From contig CALSTG010000001.1 in the NCBI GenBank assembly GCA_943789205.1, positions 1,664,435 to 1,728,434 of the forward strand: 64,000 nt of DNA. Direction: 5' to 3'. Source of the DNA: an uncultured Flavobacteriales bacterium. Lineage in GTDB: Bacteria > Bacteroidota > Bacteroidia > Flavobacteriales_D > Crocinitomicaceae. Positions 26,301-34,250 of the stretch are shown here, piece by piece. Each line of letters starts with the position of its first letter. The stretch's first letter is position 1. A program made the position numbers and the translations under genes. The notes beneath the pieces are model-generated. The model did no database searches and was not told the origin of the DNA. It worked only from the letters and a program-made list of their open reading frames with translations.

Positions 26301-27696
26301 AGGTCAAGCTGATACCTTACGTAAAGCCATGGGTAAGAAAGACAGAAAGGTCTTGGATAAAATGAAACCGGTATTCTTAGAAGGTGCTACTTCAAAGGGA
26401 CACAATAAAGACACGTTAGAAAAAATATGGAAGGATTGGGAAGCATTTGCCTCTTATGCCTTTAATAAATCGCATTCAACATGCTACGCATGGGTGGCAT
26501 ATCAGACTGCATATTTAAAGGCAAATTATCCTGCAGAGTATATGGCTTCGGTATTGAGTAATAATATGAATGACATTAAGCAGGTAACATTTTTCATGGA
26601 GGAAAGTAAACGAATGGGCATTCCTGTTTTTGGTCCTGATGTCAATGAATCCAATTATACATTTACAATTAATAAGGAAGGTGCTATCCGATTTGGACTA
26701 GGTGCTGTTCGAGGTTTGGGAAGTGGTCCGATAGATGAAATTGTAGAGATTAGAAAAGAACAAGCATTTGTTTCGATTTTTGACTTTGCAAAGCGTGTTA
26801 ATTTGCGTTTATGTAATAAACGTGTATTTGAAAGTTTGATTTATGCAGGTGGAATGGACACCTTAAATCCTGATGTTCATAGAAGCCAGTACTTCGTTCA
26901 AGAGGCAGACAGAAAGCCATTTGTGGAGCAGGTTATTGCTTATGGCAGGAATTATCAAGATCAGTTAGGCAAGCGCCAAACTACAATATTTGATACGGCT
27001 GATGAGGTTTCTATACCTGATCCTAAAATTCCTTTTTCGGAGTCATGGTCGAGCGTATACAGGCTCAACAAAGAAAAAGAGGTTGTAGGTGTGTTTCTGT
27101 CTGGTCATCCATTGGATGACTTTAGAATTGAGATAGAATCTTTTTGTCGAGGCGATATAAGGGTTTTATCAGATCTAGAAAATCATGAGGGTAAAAATCT
27201 TATGATAGCGGCTGTTGTAACAGATAGTGAGCATCGCATCTCCCGAAAGGGAGATGGTTTTGGCACTTTGATTATTGAAGATTATTACGAAAGCTATAAG
27301 TTGTTTCTATTTGGCGAAAACTATTTAAAGTTTAAGCATTTTATGGAAATTGGAACTTTTGTGATCGTAAAAGGGAAAATAGAAAGGTCCCGATGGAAAA
27401 AGGAACTTGAATTTGCTGTTCATGGTATGGAATTACTCCAAGGCTTAAGAGAAAAAAAAGCCAAAAATCTCGAGGTTAAACTTTCCGCATCGACCATTAA
27501 TGAATCCTTAATTAAAGAGCTACAAGCCGTATTAATGGATAATGATGTAAAAGGGAATTGCAGGGTGCGGTTTACCGTCTTTGATCCGTTAGAAAAAATA
27601 CAGGTTATATTGCCGTCTAGAAGCATTAAGGTACAACCAACAAATGAGTTGCTTAAAAAACTTGAGGATTTGAAGGTTGATTTTTCGTTAAATTAA
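23323..27696 (+). CDS. dnaE: DNA polymerase III alpha subunit with N-terminal DnaQ-type exonuclease
   Basis: A 1457-residue replicative polymerase. Residues 1-190 are a DEDDh 3'-5' exonuclease: Asp6 and Glu8 (FDTETTG), Asp106 (HNVKFDVNVL), His171 and Asp176 (HNATADVEAT). A linker leads to the PHP domain (FTHLHNHSQYSIL from 261). The polymerase active site PDIDIDFDDEGRG has Asp689 and Asp691. A tandem helix-hairpin-helix region, an OB fold (NHEGKNLMIAAVVTDSEHRIS) and a C-terminal tail follow. Proofreading and synthesis are therefore in one chain, an arrangement known in Flavobacteriia, unlike E. coli with separate DnaQ. A strong terminator follows the stop codon. Confidence 0.96.
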   Translation: MYLIFDTETTGLPTKGYNQPISDVENWPRVVQLAWQLHDDDGTLIEHKDFLIQPEGFDIPYGSEKIHGISTELASQNGITLSEGLELFNEVASKATFLVGHNVKFDVNVLGCEFFRSEESIEWTEKAILDTCTEKTANLCKLPGGRGGRFKLPTLSELHEHLFESQFMEAHNATADVEATTRCFLELIRRQSFTVNELQKREDYFLKYKEVNPAPIALIGLKHLNLKGESTKLREAAELAQASSDQKGTSVDAQNLSDLTFTHLHNHSQYSILQSTAKVSGIIEKAASQGMHAIALTDSGNMMAAFHFEAAANKINKSIRAEKIEAETSGTPFHKKEILPIIGCEFNVCRDRNDKTQKDNGNRIVLLAKNKDGYQNLIKLASIAYTEGMYYVPRIDKDIIPEYKENLIVLSGGIQGEISNLLLNVGEKQAEDALSWWHSQFGDDFYVELTRHGVEVEGRLNPSLVRLARKHNAKLIATNNSFYIEREDSNAHDVLLCVKDNQLVETPKGRGRGFRYGLENDEYYIKSSDQMKSLFNDLPDALLNTEEIVGKCSAYQLAREVLLPEYDIPTKFIASEDKVDGGKRGENAFLRHLVYEGAERRYGNIEDSLKQRIDFELATIENTGYPGYFLIVQDFCNAARDMGVSVGPGRGSAAGSVVAYCIGITNIDPIKYDLLFERFLNPDRISMPDIDIDFDDEGRGKVIDYVIEKYGSNQVAQIITYGTMAAKSAIRDTARVMNLPLNDADSLAKMLPDISLNKLFDMEESLLIDKLKNQEEVSRARELRKLIKQETKSAEVLRKAKAIEGSVRNTGIHACGVIITPDDLTNFVPVATAKDSDLVCTQYDNSVAEDAGLLKMDFLGLKTLTLIKDAIKYIEQTKGIVINPDEIPIDDKKTYELFQRGETIGIFQYESPGMQKYLKELKPTQFLDLIAMNALYRPGPMEYIPSYVKRKHGEEEIEYDLDDCEEFLKETYGITVYQEQVMLLSQKLADFTKGQADTLRKAMGKKDRKVLDKMKPVFLEGATSKGHNKDTLEKIWKDWEAFASYAFNKSHSTCYAWVAYQTAYLKANYPAEYMASVLSNNMNDIKQVTFFMEESKRMGIPVFGPDVNESNYTFTINKEGAIRFGLGAVRGLGSGPIDEIVEIRKEQAFVSIFDFAKRVNLRLCNKRVFESLIYAGGMDTLNPDVHRSQYFVQEADRKPFVEQVIAYGRNYQDQLGKRQTTIFDTADEVSIPDPKIPFSESWSSVYRLNKEKEVVGVFLSGHPLDDFRIEIESFCRGDIRVLSDLENHEGKNLMIAAVVTDSEHRISRKGDGFGTLIIEDYYESYKLFLFGENYLKFKHFMEIGTFVIVKGKIERSRWKKELEFAVHGMELLQGLREKKAKNLEVKLSASTINESLIKELQAVLMDNDVKGNCRVRFTVFDPLEKIQVILPSRSIKVQPTNELLKKLEDLKVDFSLN

Positions 27697-27701
27697 AGCT
27701 C

Positions 27702-27730
27702 AAAAAAAAAGCGCCTTAGGCGCTTTTTTA
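27702..27730. terminator. Bidirectional Rho-independent terminator
   Basis: A-run, GCGCC, TTA loop, GGCGC, T-run: a short GC stem flanked by A and T tracts that works on both strands. It sits between the convergent ends of dnaE (27696) and the zinc-ribbon gene (27733). Confidence 0.88.
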
Positions 27731-27732
27731 AT

Positions 27733-28575
27733 TTATGCTTCTTCTGCAGTTTCGGTGGGAATTAAGATTCTTCCACAGTGCTCACAGATAATAATCTTTT
27801 TCTTTGTAACAATATCAAGCTCTCTTTGAGGTGGTATTTTGTTAAAACATCCGCCACATGATGCATCTTGATGACCCGATTTGGATTTGGCGCCGTAAAC
27901 CAGTTCGACAACAGATAAGCCATTTTTCGCATTACCTCTTAATCTTTCATAAGCGATAACGAGACGATCTTCAATGTTTTTCTTGGCGTCTTTTGATGCC
28001 TTAATTAACTTATTTTCGTCCTTTTGGGTAGAACTAATAATTGTATCGAGCTCTGCTTTTTTCGTTTCAAGCTCAGCTTTCTTCATATCCAATCGTTCTG
28101 TTGCCTCAGTTAAAATCTCATTTTTATTTTCGATTTTTATTATAGCTTCTTTAGAACGTTTATCATTCAATTTGATTTCTAATTCCTGAAATTCAATTTC
28201 TTTAGATAGAGACTCGTATTCTCTATTGTTACGAACATTGTTCTGTCTTTCTTTATATTTTAAAATAGCTGTATCAGAATCTTTTGAGGATTGCTTTCTA
28301 TTCGAAATATCAAGTTGAAGTTCGTCAATTTCATCCTGGATTTTACCGGTTCTTGTTTCTAAACCAATGATTTCATTTTCAAGATCTTCTACTTCTAACG
28401 GTAGTTCACCTCTAATAATTCTTATTCTATCAATTTCAGAATCAATTTTTTGGAGATTGAACAAAGCATCGAGCTTTTCAGCAACAGTTGCATCTTTTTT
28501 TGCAGTTGTCTTAGCTGTCTTAGCTGTTTTCTTTGTTTTTACTTTACTTTCTGCTTTAGTCGAGGTTCCTGACAT
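27733..28575 (-). CDS. Coiled-coil protein with C-terminal C4 zinc ribbon
   Basis: 280 residues. A short Lys/Thr/Ala-rich N-terminus is followed by about 170 residues of coiled coil (IDSEIDRIRIIRGELPLEVEDLENEII and onwards), then a C4 zinc ribbon formed by CGGC and CEHC with the typical FNKIPPQREL spacing. This layout matches the widespread bacterial CT398/DUF164-type zinc-ribbon proteins, proposed to act as adaptors in secretion, envelope or RNA-related complexes. It follows the Nif3-like gene with a 3 bp gap, a pairing common in Bacteroidota. No enzymatic motif is visible. Confidence 0.82.
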   Translation of the reverse strand: MSGTSTKAESKVKTKKTAKTAKTTAKKDATVAEKLDALFNLQKIDSEIDRIRIIRGELPLEVEDLENEIIGLETRTGKIQDEIDELQLDISNRKQSSKDSDTAILKYKERQNNVRNNREYESLSKEIEFQELEIKLNDKRSKEAIIKIENKNEILTEATERLDMKKAELETKKAELDTIISSTQKDENKLIKASKDAKKNIEDRLVIAYERLRGNAKNGLSVVELVYGAKSKSGHQDASCGGCFNKIPPQRELDIVTKKKIIICEHCGRILIPTETAEEA

Positions 28576-28578
28576 AAA

Positions 28579-29673
28579 TTAAAAATATTTTACTGGATTA
28601 GTATTTTCTTCAGTTAAATGGAGGGCAAATTTACTAAATTTTTCTTTAATATTTTCATACAAAAGATTAACTGTAAATTGTTCGCTTTCCCAATGGCCAA
28701 TATCAGCTATTATTATCTCGTTATTCGCATCGAAAAATTCATGGTATTTGATATCTGAAGTAATAAAAATATCTGCCTTATTTCTGCAGGCAGCATCAAT
28801 CAAAAAGCTACCAGAACCACCACAAATGGCAACAGTTTTGACTTTGTCATGGATTAATGCTGTATGTTTGATTACACCTACATTAAATGTAGTTTTTAAA
28901 TGTTTTAAAAAACTTTGGGTTGTCATGGGCTCTTGCAATACTCCAATCATCCCTGAACCCATATCTTGTTGAGTGTTTAATAAAGGAATTACATCGTACG
29001 CAACCTCTTCATAGGGGTGGTTTTCTCTCATAGCATTTAATACCATACTTAGTTGCGCTAATGGAACAAGATATTCTGTTTTGACCTCAGTGGTCTCTGT
29101 TTTTTTATTTATTTCACCCAATGAAGGCTTTGCACTTAAATTTGGTTTAAATGATCCTATTCCTTTACTCTTAAAATTACATTCTGAGTAGTTCCCCACA
29201 GCTCCCGCACCTGAATTAAATAAAGCTGCGCTCAATGCTGGCTCCGCGGCTTCGGGTGCAAAAACACAAAGCTTCACAAGAGTGTCATTTTTTGGGGAAA
29301 GTATTTTGAGCTCTGATAAACCTATTTTATCAGCGATTCTTTTATTTACACCATTCTTGTGGTTGTCTAAATTTGTGTGAATGGCATATAGTGCAATATT
29401 ATTTTTAATAGAGAGCTCAAGAACGCGCTCTGTCATGGTTGCACCGTTTATTTTTTTTAAACCTTTAAAGACAACTGGATGATGCGATATAATTAGGTTG
29501 CAATCTTTTGATATCGCTTCTTTGACAATATTTTCTGTAACATCGAGCGCAAATAAAATCCCGCTTAATTTTTGTTCTTTGTGGCCATAAGTTAATCCAC
29601 AATTATCATAAGACTCCTGAAGGGATAAAGGGTATCTCTCTTCTAGAAAGTCAGTTACGTTTTTAATCAGCAT
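28579..29673 (-). CDS. Nif3-like dinuclear metal centre protein
   Basis: 364 residues of the NIF3/YqfO family. The N-terminal part carries metal-binding ISHHPVVFKGLKKI and HTNLDNH, and the C-terminal part DIGHWESEQF supplies the second His and the Glu. Between them is the extra PII/CutA-like domain (TEYLVPLAQLSMVLNAMRENHPYEEVAYDV) found in longer members. Homologues form hexameric toroids with two metal ions per subunit; some are linked to GTP cyclohydrolase, but the true reaction is not settled. It starts on the base next to the stop of the upstream barrel gene and precedes the zinc-ribbon gene. Confidence 0.9.
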   Translation of the reverse strand: MLIKNVTDFLEERYPLSLQESYDNCGLTYGHKEQKLSGILFALDVTENIVKEAISKDCNLIISHHPVVFKGLKKINGATMTERVLELSIKNNIALYAIHTNLDNHKNGVNKRIADKIGLSELKILSPKNDTLVKLCVFAPEAAEPALSAALFNSGAGAVGNYSECNFKSKGIGSFKPNLSAKPSLGEINKKTETTEVKTEYLVPLAQLSMVLNAMRENHPYEEVAYDVIPLLNTQQDMGSGMIGVLQEPMTTQSFLKHLKTTFNVGVIKHTALIHDKVKTVAICGGSGSFLIDAACRNKADIFITSDIKYHEFFDANNEIIIADIGHWESEQFTVNLLYENIKEKFSKFALHLTEENTNPVKYF

Positions 29674-30390
29674 CTATAAAAAATAGGTTAATGTTAGCCT
29701 TCCGCCCATCCCATTTGACTTATGGATGTAGTCTTCAAACTCTTTATAGGTATTATTGAATTGTTGTCTATATACAAAGGATATTCTGACGGCAAAAGCT
29801 TTGAAGTAATATGCCAAGCCAAGACTACCTTGTGCAGCTAGATTAAAGAAGTTGAGATCATTTTGAATTTTTATTTCTTCATCGTATTCCGAGCCATCTG
29901 CATCTGTCCAATCTATTTGTTGCCTATAACTACTATAAATGCCTGGTATGATACCCGCTGAAATATGAAGCTTTAATTTTTTGCCATAAGCGGTGCTTAA
30001 AGATATTGGAAGTCCAATGTAACTATATTTAGTGTTATAACTGTAAGTGCTATCATTTATACTGGAGGACCAATTATATGCTTCACCATTTTGGATGAAA
30101 GACAATCCGCTGTTAACTTTTAAAAAGGGATTTAGCGGTATAGATATCCCTAATGTGAAACTGCTACAAACGAGTGGGCTTTCGTCTGAACGTGTTCCCA
30201 ACGGTGTATTTAAATGAGCTTCATTAGGAGCTAATGATCTGAATGAAGAAATAATGTCAGTGTCGAAATAAATATAGGTAGAGGTATCAAAAGAAATTTT
30301 CGATTTCGTTTGACTTTGGGAGGTAATTAATTGTGAAAGAGAATAAAAGCTGAAAAAAAATGCTCCAATAAAAAGTATTGATTTAATCAT
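29674..30390 (-). CDS. Outer-membrane beta-barrel protein, probably translated from a leaderless mRNA
   Basis: 238 residues with a signal peptide (KSILFIGAFFFSFYSLSQ). Strands with Gly/Tyr/Ser alternation follow (FTLGISIPLNPFLKVNSGLSF, SYIGLPISLSTAYGKKLKLHISAGIIPG, GSLGLAYYFKAFAVRISFVYRQ), ending MGGRLTLTYFL, as in PorT-like outer-membrane barrels. A complete promoter (TTTG, 20 bp, TAACTTTG) ends four bases before the ATG, so transcription should start at or within a base or two of the start codon. It is the first gene of a unit with the Nif3-like and zinc-ribbon genes. No specific function recognised. Confidence 0.7.
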   Translation of the reverse strand: MIKSILFIGAFFFSFYSLSQLITSQSQTKSKISFDTSTYIYFDTDIISSFRSLAPNEAHLNTPLGTRSDESPLVCSSFTLGISIPLNPFLKVNSGLSFIQNGEAYNWSSSINDSTYSYNTKYSYIGLPISLSTAYGKKLKLHISAGIIPGIYSSYRQQIDWTDADGSEYDEEIKIQNDLNFFNLAAQGSLGLAYYFKAFAVRISFVYRQQFNNTYKEFEDYIHKSNGMGGRLTLTYFL

Positions 30391-30394
30391 GTAC

Positions 30395-30426
30395 CAAAGT
30401 TACGAATATTTACAAACGACTACAAA
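30395..30426 (-). promoter_or_regulatory. Strong consensus promoter (TTTG, 20 bp, TAACTTTG)
   Basis: On the minus strand TTTG (30426-30423), 20 bp, TAACTTTG (30402-30395), matching the Bacteroidota -33/-7 consensus at optimal spacing. The ATG of the barrel gene starts 4 bp later at 30390. Confidence 0.65.
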
Positions 30427-30429
30427 TAG

Positions 30430-30555
30430 AAGGGGCCCCGAAGGGCCCCTGGTTAGACAGTACTAGTGGAAATAAGAAGAGATAATGTTTTTTCTAATCG
30501 CTTATTGATTAAAATACTTTCCACTAAGCTAAACTACTAATCTATTAACTCGATT
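30430..30555 (-). ncRNA. Candidate small structured RNA
   Basis: The 296 bp between genes (30391-30686) hold no ORF. On the minus strand a promoter-like TTTG, 18 bp, TATCTTTA would start a transcript near 30550. It then has a 9 bp stem (TAGTGGAAA with TTTCCACTA) enclosing about 50 nt, and ends at a GC-rich hairpin of 8 bp with a TTCG tetraloop at 30450-30431, followed by TTCTATTTG. The hairpin's GC content contrasts sharply with its surroundings. A small RNA such as a 6S-like species fits, but a processed 3' leader or mere terminator is possible. No family could be assigned by eye. Confidence 0.3.
30431..30450 (-). terminator. GC-rich hairpin with TTCG tetraloop
   Basis: AGGGGCCC, TTCG, GGGCCCCT on the minus strand form a perfect 8 bp stem with a very stable loop. 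The downstream tract TTCTATTTG is only partly T-rich, so termination may be imperfect. It could end the gldF-gldG transcript read-through or the candidate small RNA. Confidence 0.45.
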
Positions 30556-30634
30556 TAAAGATAATTCAAACTTTTAAATTTCAAATGTATTTCTTAAATA
30601 AAGTTTTGAGTATGTATGGAATTTCCTATAAATG

Positions 30635-30648
30635 ATACTACGTAGTAT
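30635..30648. repeat. Perfect 14-bp palindrome
   Basis: ATACTACGTAGTAT is a perfect palindrome, 39 bp beyond the end of the DUF4340-like gene. Nearby GTACTAGTG at 30649-30657 also occurs at 30460-30468 in the same spacer. Function unknown; too long a match to ignore in such a short spacer but it could be chance. Confidence 0.35.
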
Positions 30649-30686
30649 GTACTAGTGCTCTAAGTGTTTTTACGTAGAAAAGTGAT

Positions 30687-31709
30687 TTAAGCATCCATGG
30701 CGGAGAAATAAATATGTCCGAATAAAAGAGGATTGAAGACATGATATTGACACTTAACAATTTCCCCAGATGGCAGCTCGCACCAAAACTTATTCATATC
30801 CATATTTACCATCTCTCCAAATTCATTTCTTTGAGGTGTATCTGCTATTATTCTGTACAACTTAAGGTGCGTTTGTTTCCCTCCTTTTTCATCTAGTATT
30901 ATTTCGGCAAAAGGTTGAGAATTCTTTAAAGAGTCACATTCTGATTCACTAAGAATATAATTTGCTATATCGAAGTGTATTTTTTTATAGTTATGAAGGT
31001 ATCGATATACATTGGCAGTGTCCACAAAAGGCAGTTTGATGCCCAAATTATTCACATCAAAGCCACTTTTTTTACTTTCAATACTGAAACTTCTAGAGCT
31101 GTCATAATGATTTCTAATTTGAATTTTTTTGATTTTTTCAAGAGGGACACTAAATATATTTGTACAAATCCATTTTCGACCATCTGCAAAGAAGTTGGGT
31201 TCAATAATGCCATTTACACCTTTGATTTTCATCATAACAGGCTCGGTGCTTTTTCCTTCCTCTTTGGAGTCAAGTAACATGATTTGTCCGTAATGGTCTG
31301 GAGCGGAAGGTCCGATATACCATGTTTTGTACCACTTGTTTTTGATGAAAAATTCCACTTTTGTATGCGAGGCCGACATTTTAACAGTGAAGTTTTCATG
31401 AGAGTTTTTGGGTAAGTATCCTTTAAACTCAATATTTTTTGCCACATTCAAAATATTGTGAACATACGCTTGAGTCACGCAGCCACCGTTCTTATCTTGC
31501 CATGCACCATTTACTTTTTGTACTTGGAAGGACTTTTGAAAGGGATCGGTAATAATAATTTTCGAAACTGATGCTGTATCCGAAATCGCAAATGAAATAA
31601 GCTCTGTACTTGACTTCGTATCCTTTTTTAGTATCGTAAATGTATAATATCCCAAACCACCTACACATAACAATCCTATAATGAGTCTGAGTATCTTATT
31701 TGATTTCAT
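30687..31709 (-). CDS. DUF4340-like membrane-anchored protein in the gldFG operon
   Basis: 340 residues anchored by one N-terminal helix (ILRLIIGLLCVGGLGYYTFTIL). The periplasmic part starts with ISDTASVSKIIITDPFQKSFQVQKVNGAWQ, the strand pattern of DUF4340, in which a hydrophobic 'V-xx-I-xI-x-D' strand is followed by a 'K-xxGxW' turn. Two related halves appear likely (residues 30-170 and 180-330). DUF4340 proteins are often next to GldG-type ABC components in several phyla. Here the gene starts 7 bp after the gldG stop, so it probably belongs to the same ABC complex, perhaps as a periplasmic subunit. Family assignment is by pattern only. Confidence 0.7.
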   Translation of the reverse strand: MKSNKILRLIIGLLCVGGLGYYTFTILKKDTKSSTELISFAISDTASVSKIIITDPFQKSFQVQKVNGAWQDKNGGCVTQAYVHNILNVAKNIEFKGYLPKNSHENFTVKMSASHTKVEFFIKNKWYKTWYIGPSAPDHYGQIMLLDSKEEGKSTEPVMMKIKGVNGIIEPNFFADGRKWICTNIFSVPLEKIKKIQIRNHYDSSRSFSIESKKSGFDVNNLGIKLPFVDTANVYRYLHNYKKIHFDIANYILSESECDSLKNSQPFAEIILDEKGGKQTHLKLYRIIADTPQRNEFGEMVNMDMNKFWCELPSGEIVKCQYHVFNPLLFGHIYFSAMDA

Positions 31710-31716
31710 AATTGTA

Positions 31717-33489
31717 TTATTTGCGGGTAAATCTCTTTTTTCGCATCACATTCATGACTAGCCCTAAAAGAATAATTAATACGATCGGGACCAACATATT
31801 TATCATTTTATAATAGTTGGCGGATTGCTGGATTTTTACTTTATCTATTTGACGAACATCAATTTGACGACTTCGTATATCGAGCATATAATTTTCATTC
31901 ATCATGTAGTCTACAATATTTAAAAAGAAGTCTTGATTACCTATTGCTCGATTTGTATTTAAAGCCACGTCATCGGCATTCATTTTTAGTTCATTAAAGC
32001 CTTTGTAATCAGCTTTTGGTCCTTTTCTAGTTTGCGACAATCTATAGGTATTGGCTAAAAAATCCCCATTACTAACAACAAATATCTTAGAATCCCCTGT
32101 GCTTTCCTTTAAAAATTGTGCATCTGGATTGTTTATGAAATCTGCAACAATTCGGTTATTAAAATAAGAAGTGTATTTTCCATTTGAGGTCGCCGCAAAA
32201 CATAAGTTGCTCGTATTCTTTTCTGCCGCTTGCAAATTAGGCTGCTCTTCATCAAAGTTTGAGGCCATATTGAGTTCAACGATTGGCGCAAGACCGGTAT
32301 AATTTGAGTTTTTAGAACTCGTCAATACAGGAATCACTTGTTCGTTTATAGCTTCAATTTGATTGGCGAACTCAAGAGCAACAGGTTCTATATTTTTAAC
32401 TGTTGGATGTTCTGTATTCGTTGATAATAATTGGTAGTACCAATTGATTCGGCTTTCTTTAAAACGTCTGTCAAATTTTGGAATGGAATTGACATCCATA
32501 ATTAGGTTGTCATTAATTTTAAAACCGTAATCAAAAAGTAAATCGTTGAGCCGTATATTTTTTCTTTCAGAATGGGTAAAGCCTTGTCTATATAGTGTGT
32601 CTTTATTTATATCTAGCGTATTCATAAAACACATAAGTTCTCCTCCTCGCATGACAAACTGGTCGATGAGGTAAAGATCTTTATCCGAGAATACATTTTT
32701 AGGATCTGCGATAATTAAGGCATCATAATCGTCAAGTGCATGAATATTATTTTGAAGTTCAACTTCCTGAATATTGTAATACGGTGCTATTAATAATCGT
32801 GCAATTTTTGTTTCGTATTGGTTTAGTTCACCATGACCTTGAAGAAATCCAATTCTTTTTTTCTTTAAGGTTGACAATCTGCGCAGCGCGGAGATAAGAT
32901 TATATTCTAGGTCATTCAGTCCTTTTTCAACAACTTCCGGCATTTGATTCATTGAAAAGGGGCGGTCCACAGATGTGCCAGGCAAAAGCTGTACAACGGT
33001 TTCTTGTGGAATACCATTAATAGTGAAGGATAGCACTGCCCCGGGCCAAAGCATGAGTTTTGTTTCTTTTGCATTTTTAGCAAATTTGATTTCCATTGGC
33101 AGAACCCCTGACCCTTTATTATAAATTTGTTCAAATAGAAGCTGTTTATCCTCATCGGAACCCTCATTAGGGTTTATGAAAGTATATTCTATTCGGTCGC
33201 CCGCATAACGCTTAAAATCTTTTAGCTTTTCTTCTAATGAATTACGATAAGATCTTAATTCTGATGGTAACTCTCCTTCCAAATATATCTTAATATTGAT
33301 ACGGTTTTCAAGTTTGTTAATCTTTTCAAGATAAGCCACACTGCCATCTGCTAGAGAATAACGATGGTCTGAGGTCATGTCAATTCGAAAGGAGGTGAAG
33401 TGCCCAATAATATTAATAAAGACGATAGCAACCAGTATAATCGCAAAAACGCCCCATTGATAATAAGCTCCTTTAAATAACTTTTTCAT
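31717..33489 (-). CDS. gldG: Gliding-motility ABC transporter component GldG
   Basis: 590 residues: an N-terminal helix (WGVFAIILVAIVFINIIGHF), a large extracytoplasmic region (RIDMTSDHRYSLADGSV, KIYLEGELPSELRSYRNSLEEKLKDF, FLQGHGELNQYE, IADPKNVFSDKDLYLIDQFVMRGGELMCFMN) and a C-terminal helix (YYKMINMLVPIVLIILLGLVMNV). This is the standard layout of GldG, which with GldF and the ATPase GldA forms an ABC complex needed for gliding in Flavobacterium johnsoniae. The start overlaps the gldF stop by 4 bp. No gldA is present here. Many non-gliding Bacteroidota keep gldFG, so motility is not proven. Confidence 0.92.
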   Translation of the reverse strand: MKKLFKGAYYQWGVFAIILVAIVFINIIGHFTSFRIDMTSDHRYSLADGSVAYLEKINKLENRINIKIYLEGELPSELRSYRNSLEEKLKDFKRYAGDRIEYTFINPNEGSDEDKQLLFEQIYNKGSGVLPMEIKFAKNAKETKLMLWPGAVLSFTINGIPQETVVQLLPGTSVDRPFSMNQMPEVVEKGLNDLEYNLISALRRLSTLKKKRIGFLQGHGELNQYETKIARLLIAPYYNIQEVELQNNIHALDDYDALIIADPKNVFSDKDLYLIDQFVMRGGELMCFMNTLDINKDTLYRQGFTHSERKNIRLNDLLFDYGFKINDNLIMDVNSIPKFDRRFKESRINWYYQLLSTNTEHPTVKNIEPVALEFANQIEAINEQVIPVLTSSKNSNYTGLAPIVELNMASNFDEEQPNLQAAEKNTSNLCFAATSNGKYTSYFNNRIVADFINNPDAQFLKESTGDSKIFVVSNGDFLANTYRLSQTRKGPKADYKGFNELKMNADDVALNTNRAIGNQDFFLNIVDYMMNENYMLDIRSRQIDVRQIDKVKIQQSANYYKMINMLVPIVLIILLGLVMNVMRKKRFTRK

Positions 33490-34217
33490 CTTTTTAAAGT
33501 TTTAAGAGCTGCATGTGCCGCATAAAGGAAAATGACAATAACCGAAATGAAGAAGATTAAATCCTCCGTGACAATAACACCTTTTTTAATAGAGTCATAA
33601 TGAAAAGCCAAACTTAAATACTTTACAACATAATCCATAGCACCCAACTGTCCGAAATCACCTAACAGGTGAAGACCATCAAATAAAAACCAGCACAAAA
33701 ACATGGAAACAATAAACGCAATGATTTGACTACTTGTAAGGGCTGAAGCGAAAATTCCGATGGACACAAATACACTACCCAATAGGATCAAGCCTAAATA
33801 GGAGGTAAATGTGGCTCCTCCATCAATAATACCTACAGGTTTACCAAGATAGTATATAGATATGAAGTAACAAAGCGTGGGCATAATTGCAATAATGAGT
33901 AGGGTCAATCCTGCTAGATATTTAGCCATTAGAATACCAAAATCAGATATGGGTCTTGTAAAAAGCAGTTCAATCGTGCCGGTTCTTCTTTCTTCTGCAA
34001 ATGATTTCATTGTGATTGCAGGAATTAGAACAAGAAAAATAACTGGTGAGAGATTAAAAAAGGGGATGAGGTCTGCCTCCGAACCCTCCAACAGGTTTGT
34101 GTTATATGCTAATATCCAATGAAACAATCCAGACGCTATGAGATAAATTAATACAAATACGTAGCCAATAGTCGAACTCAGAAAGCTACTTAATTCTCTA
34201 AAATATAATGCGCGCAT
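33486..34217 (-). CDS. gldF: Gliding-motility ABC transporter permease GldF
   Basis: A 243-residue ABC-2-type permease with six membrane segments. The segment AEERRTGTIELLFTRPISDFGILMAKYLAGL is the hallmark of this family: the E-R-R-T-G-T-I-E-L-L motif precedes transmembrane helix 3. It pairs with GldG in the membrane. A TATCTTTA box (7 of 8 to consensus) lies at 34236-34243 on the minus strand, 18 bp before the start, so gldF-gldG-DUF4340 probably form one transcript. The ATPase partner GldA must be encoded elsewhere. Confidence 0.93.
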   Translation of the reverse strand: MRALYFRELSSFLSSTIGYVFVLIYLIASGLFHWILAYNTNLLEGSEADLIPFFNLSPVIFLVLIPAITMKSFAEERRTGTIELLFTRPISDFGILMAKYLAGLTLLIIAIMPTLCYFISIYYLGKPVGIIDGGATFTSYLGLILLGSVFVSIGIFASALTSSQIIAFIVSMFLCWFLFDGLHLLGDFGQLGAMDYVVKYLSLAFHYDSIKKGVIVTEDLIFFISVIVIFLYAAHAALKTLKR

Positions 34218-34250
34218 AGCCCTTTTTGAATTCCCTAAAGATAATCATTT

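Noticed and set aside
30635..30648. 14-bp palindrome considered as an attachment site
   Set aside because: No integrase gene or matching second copy in the window; kept only as a repeat of unknown role.
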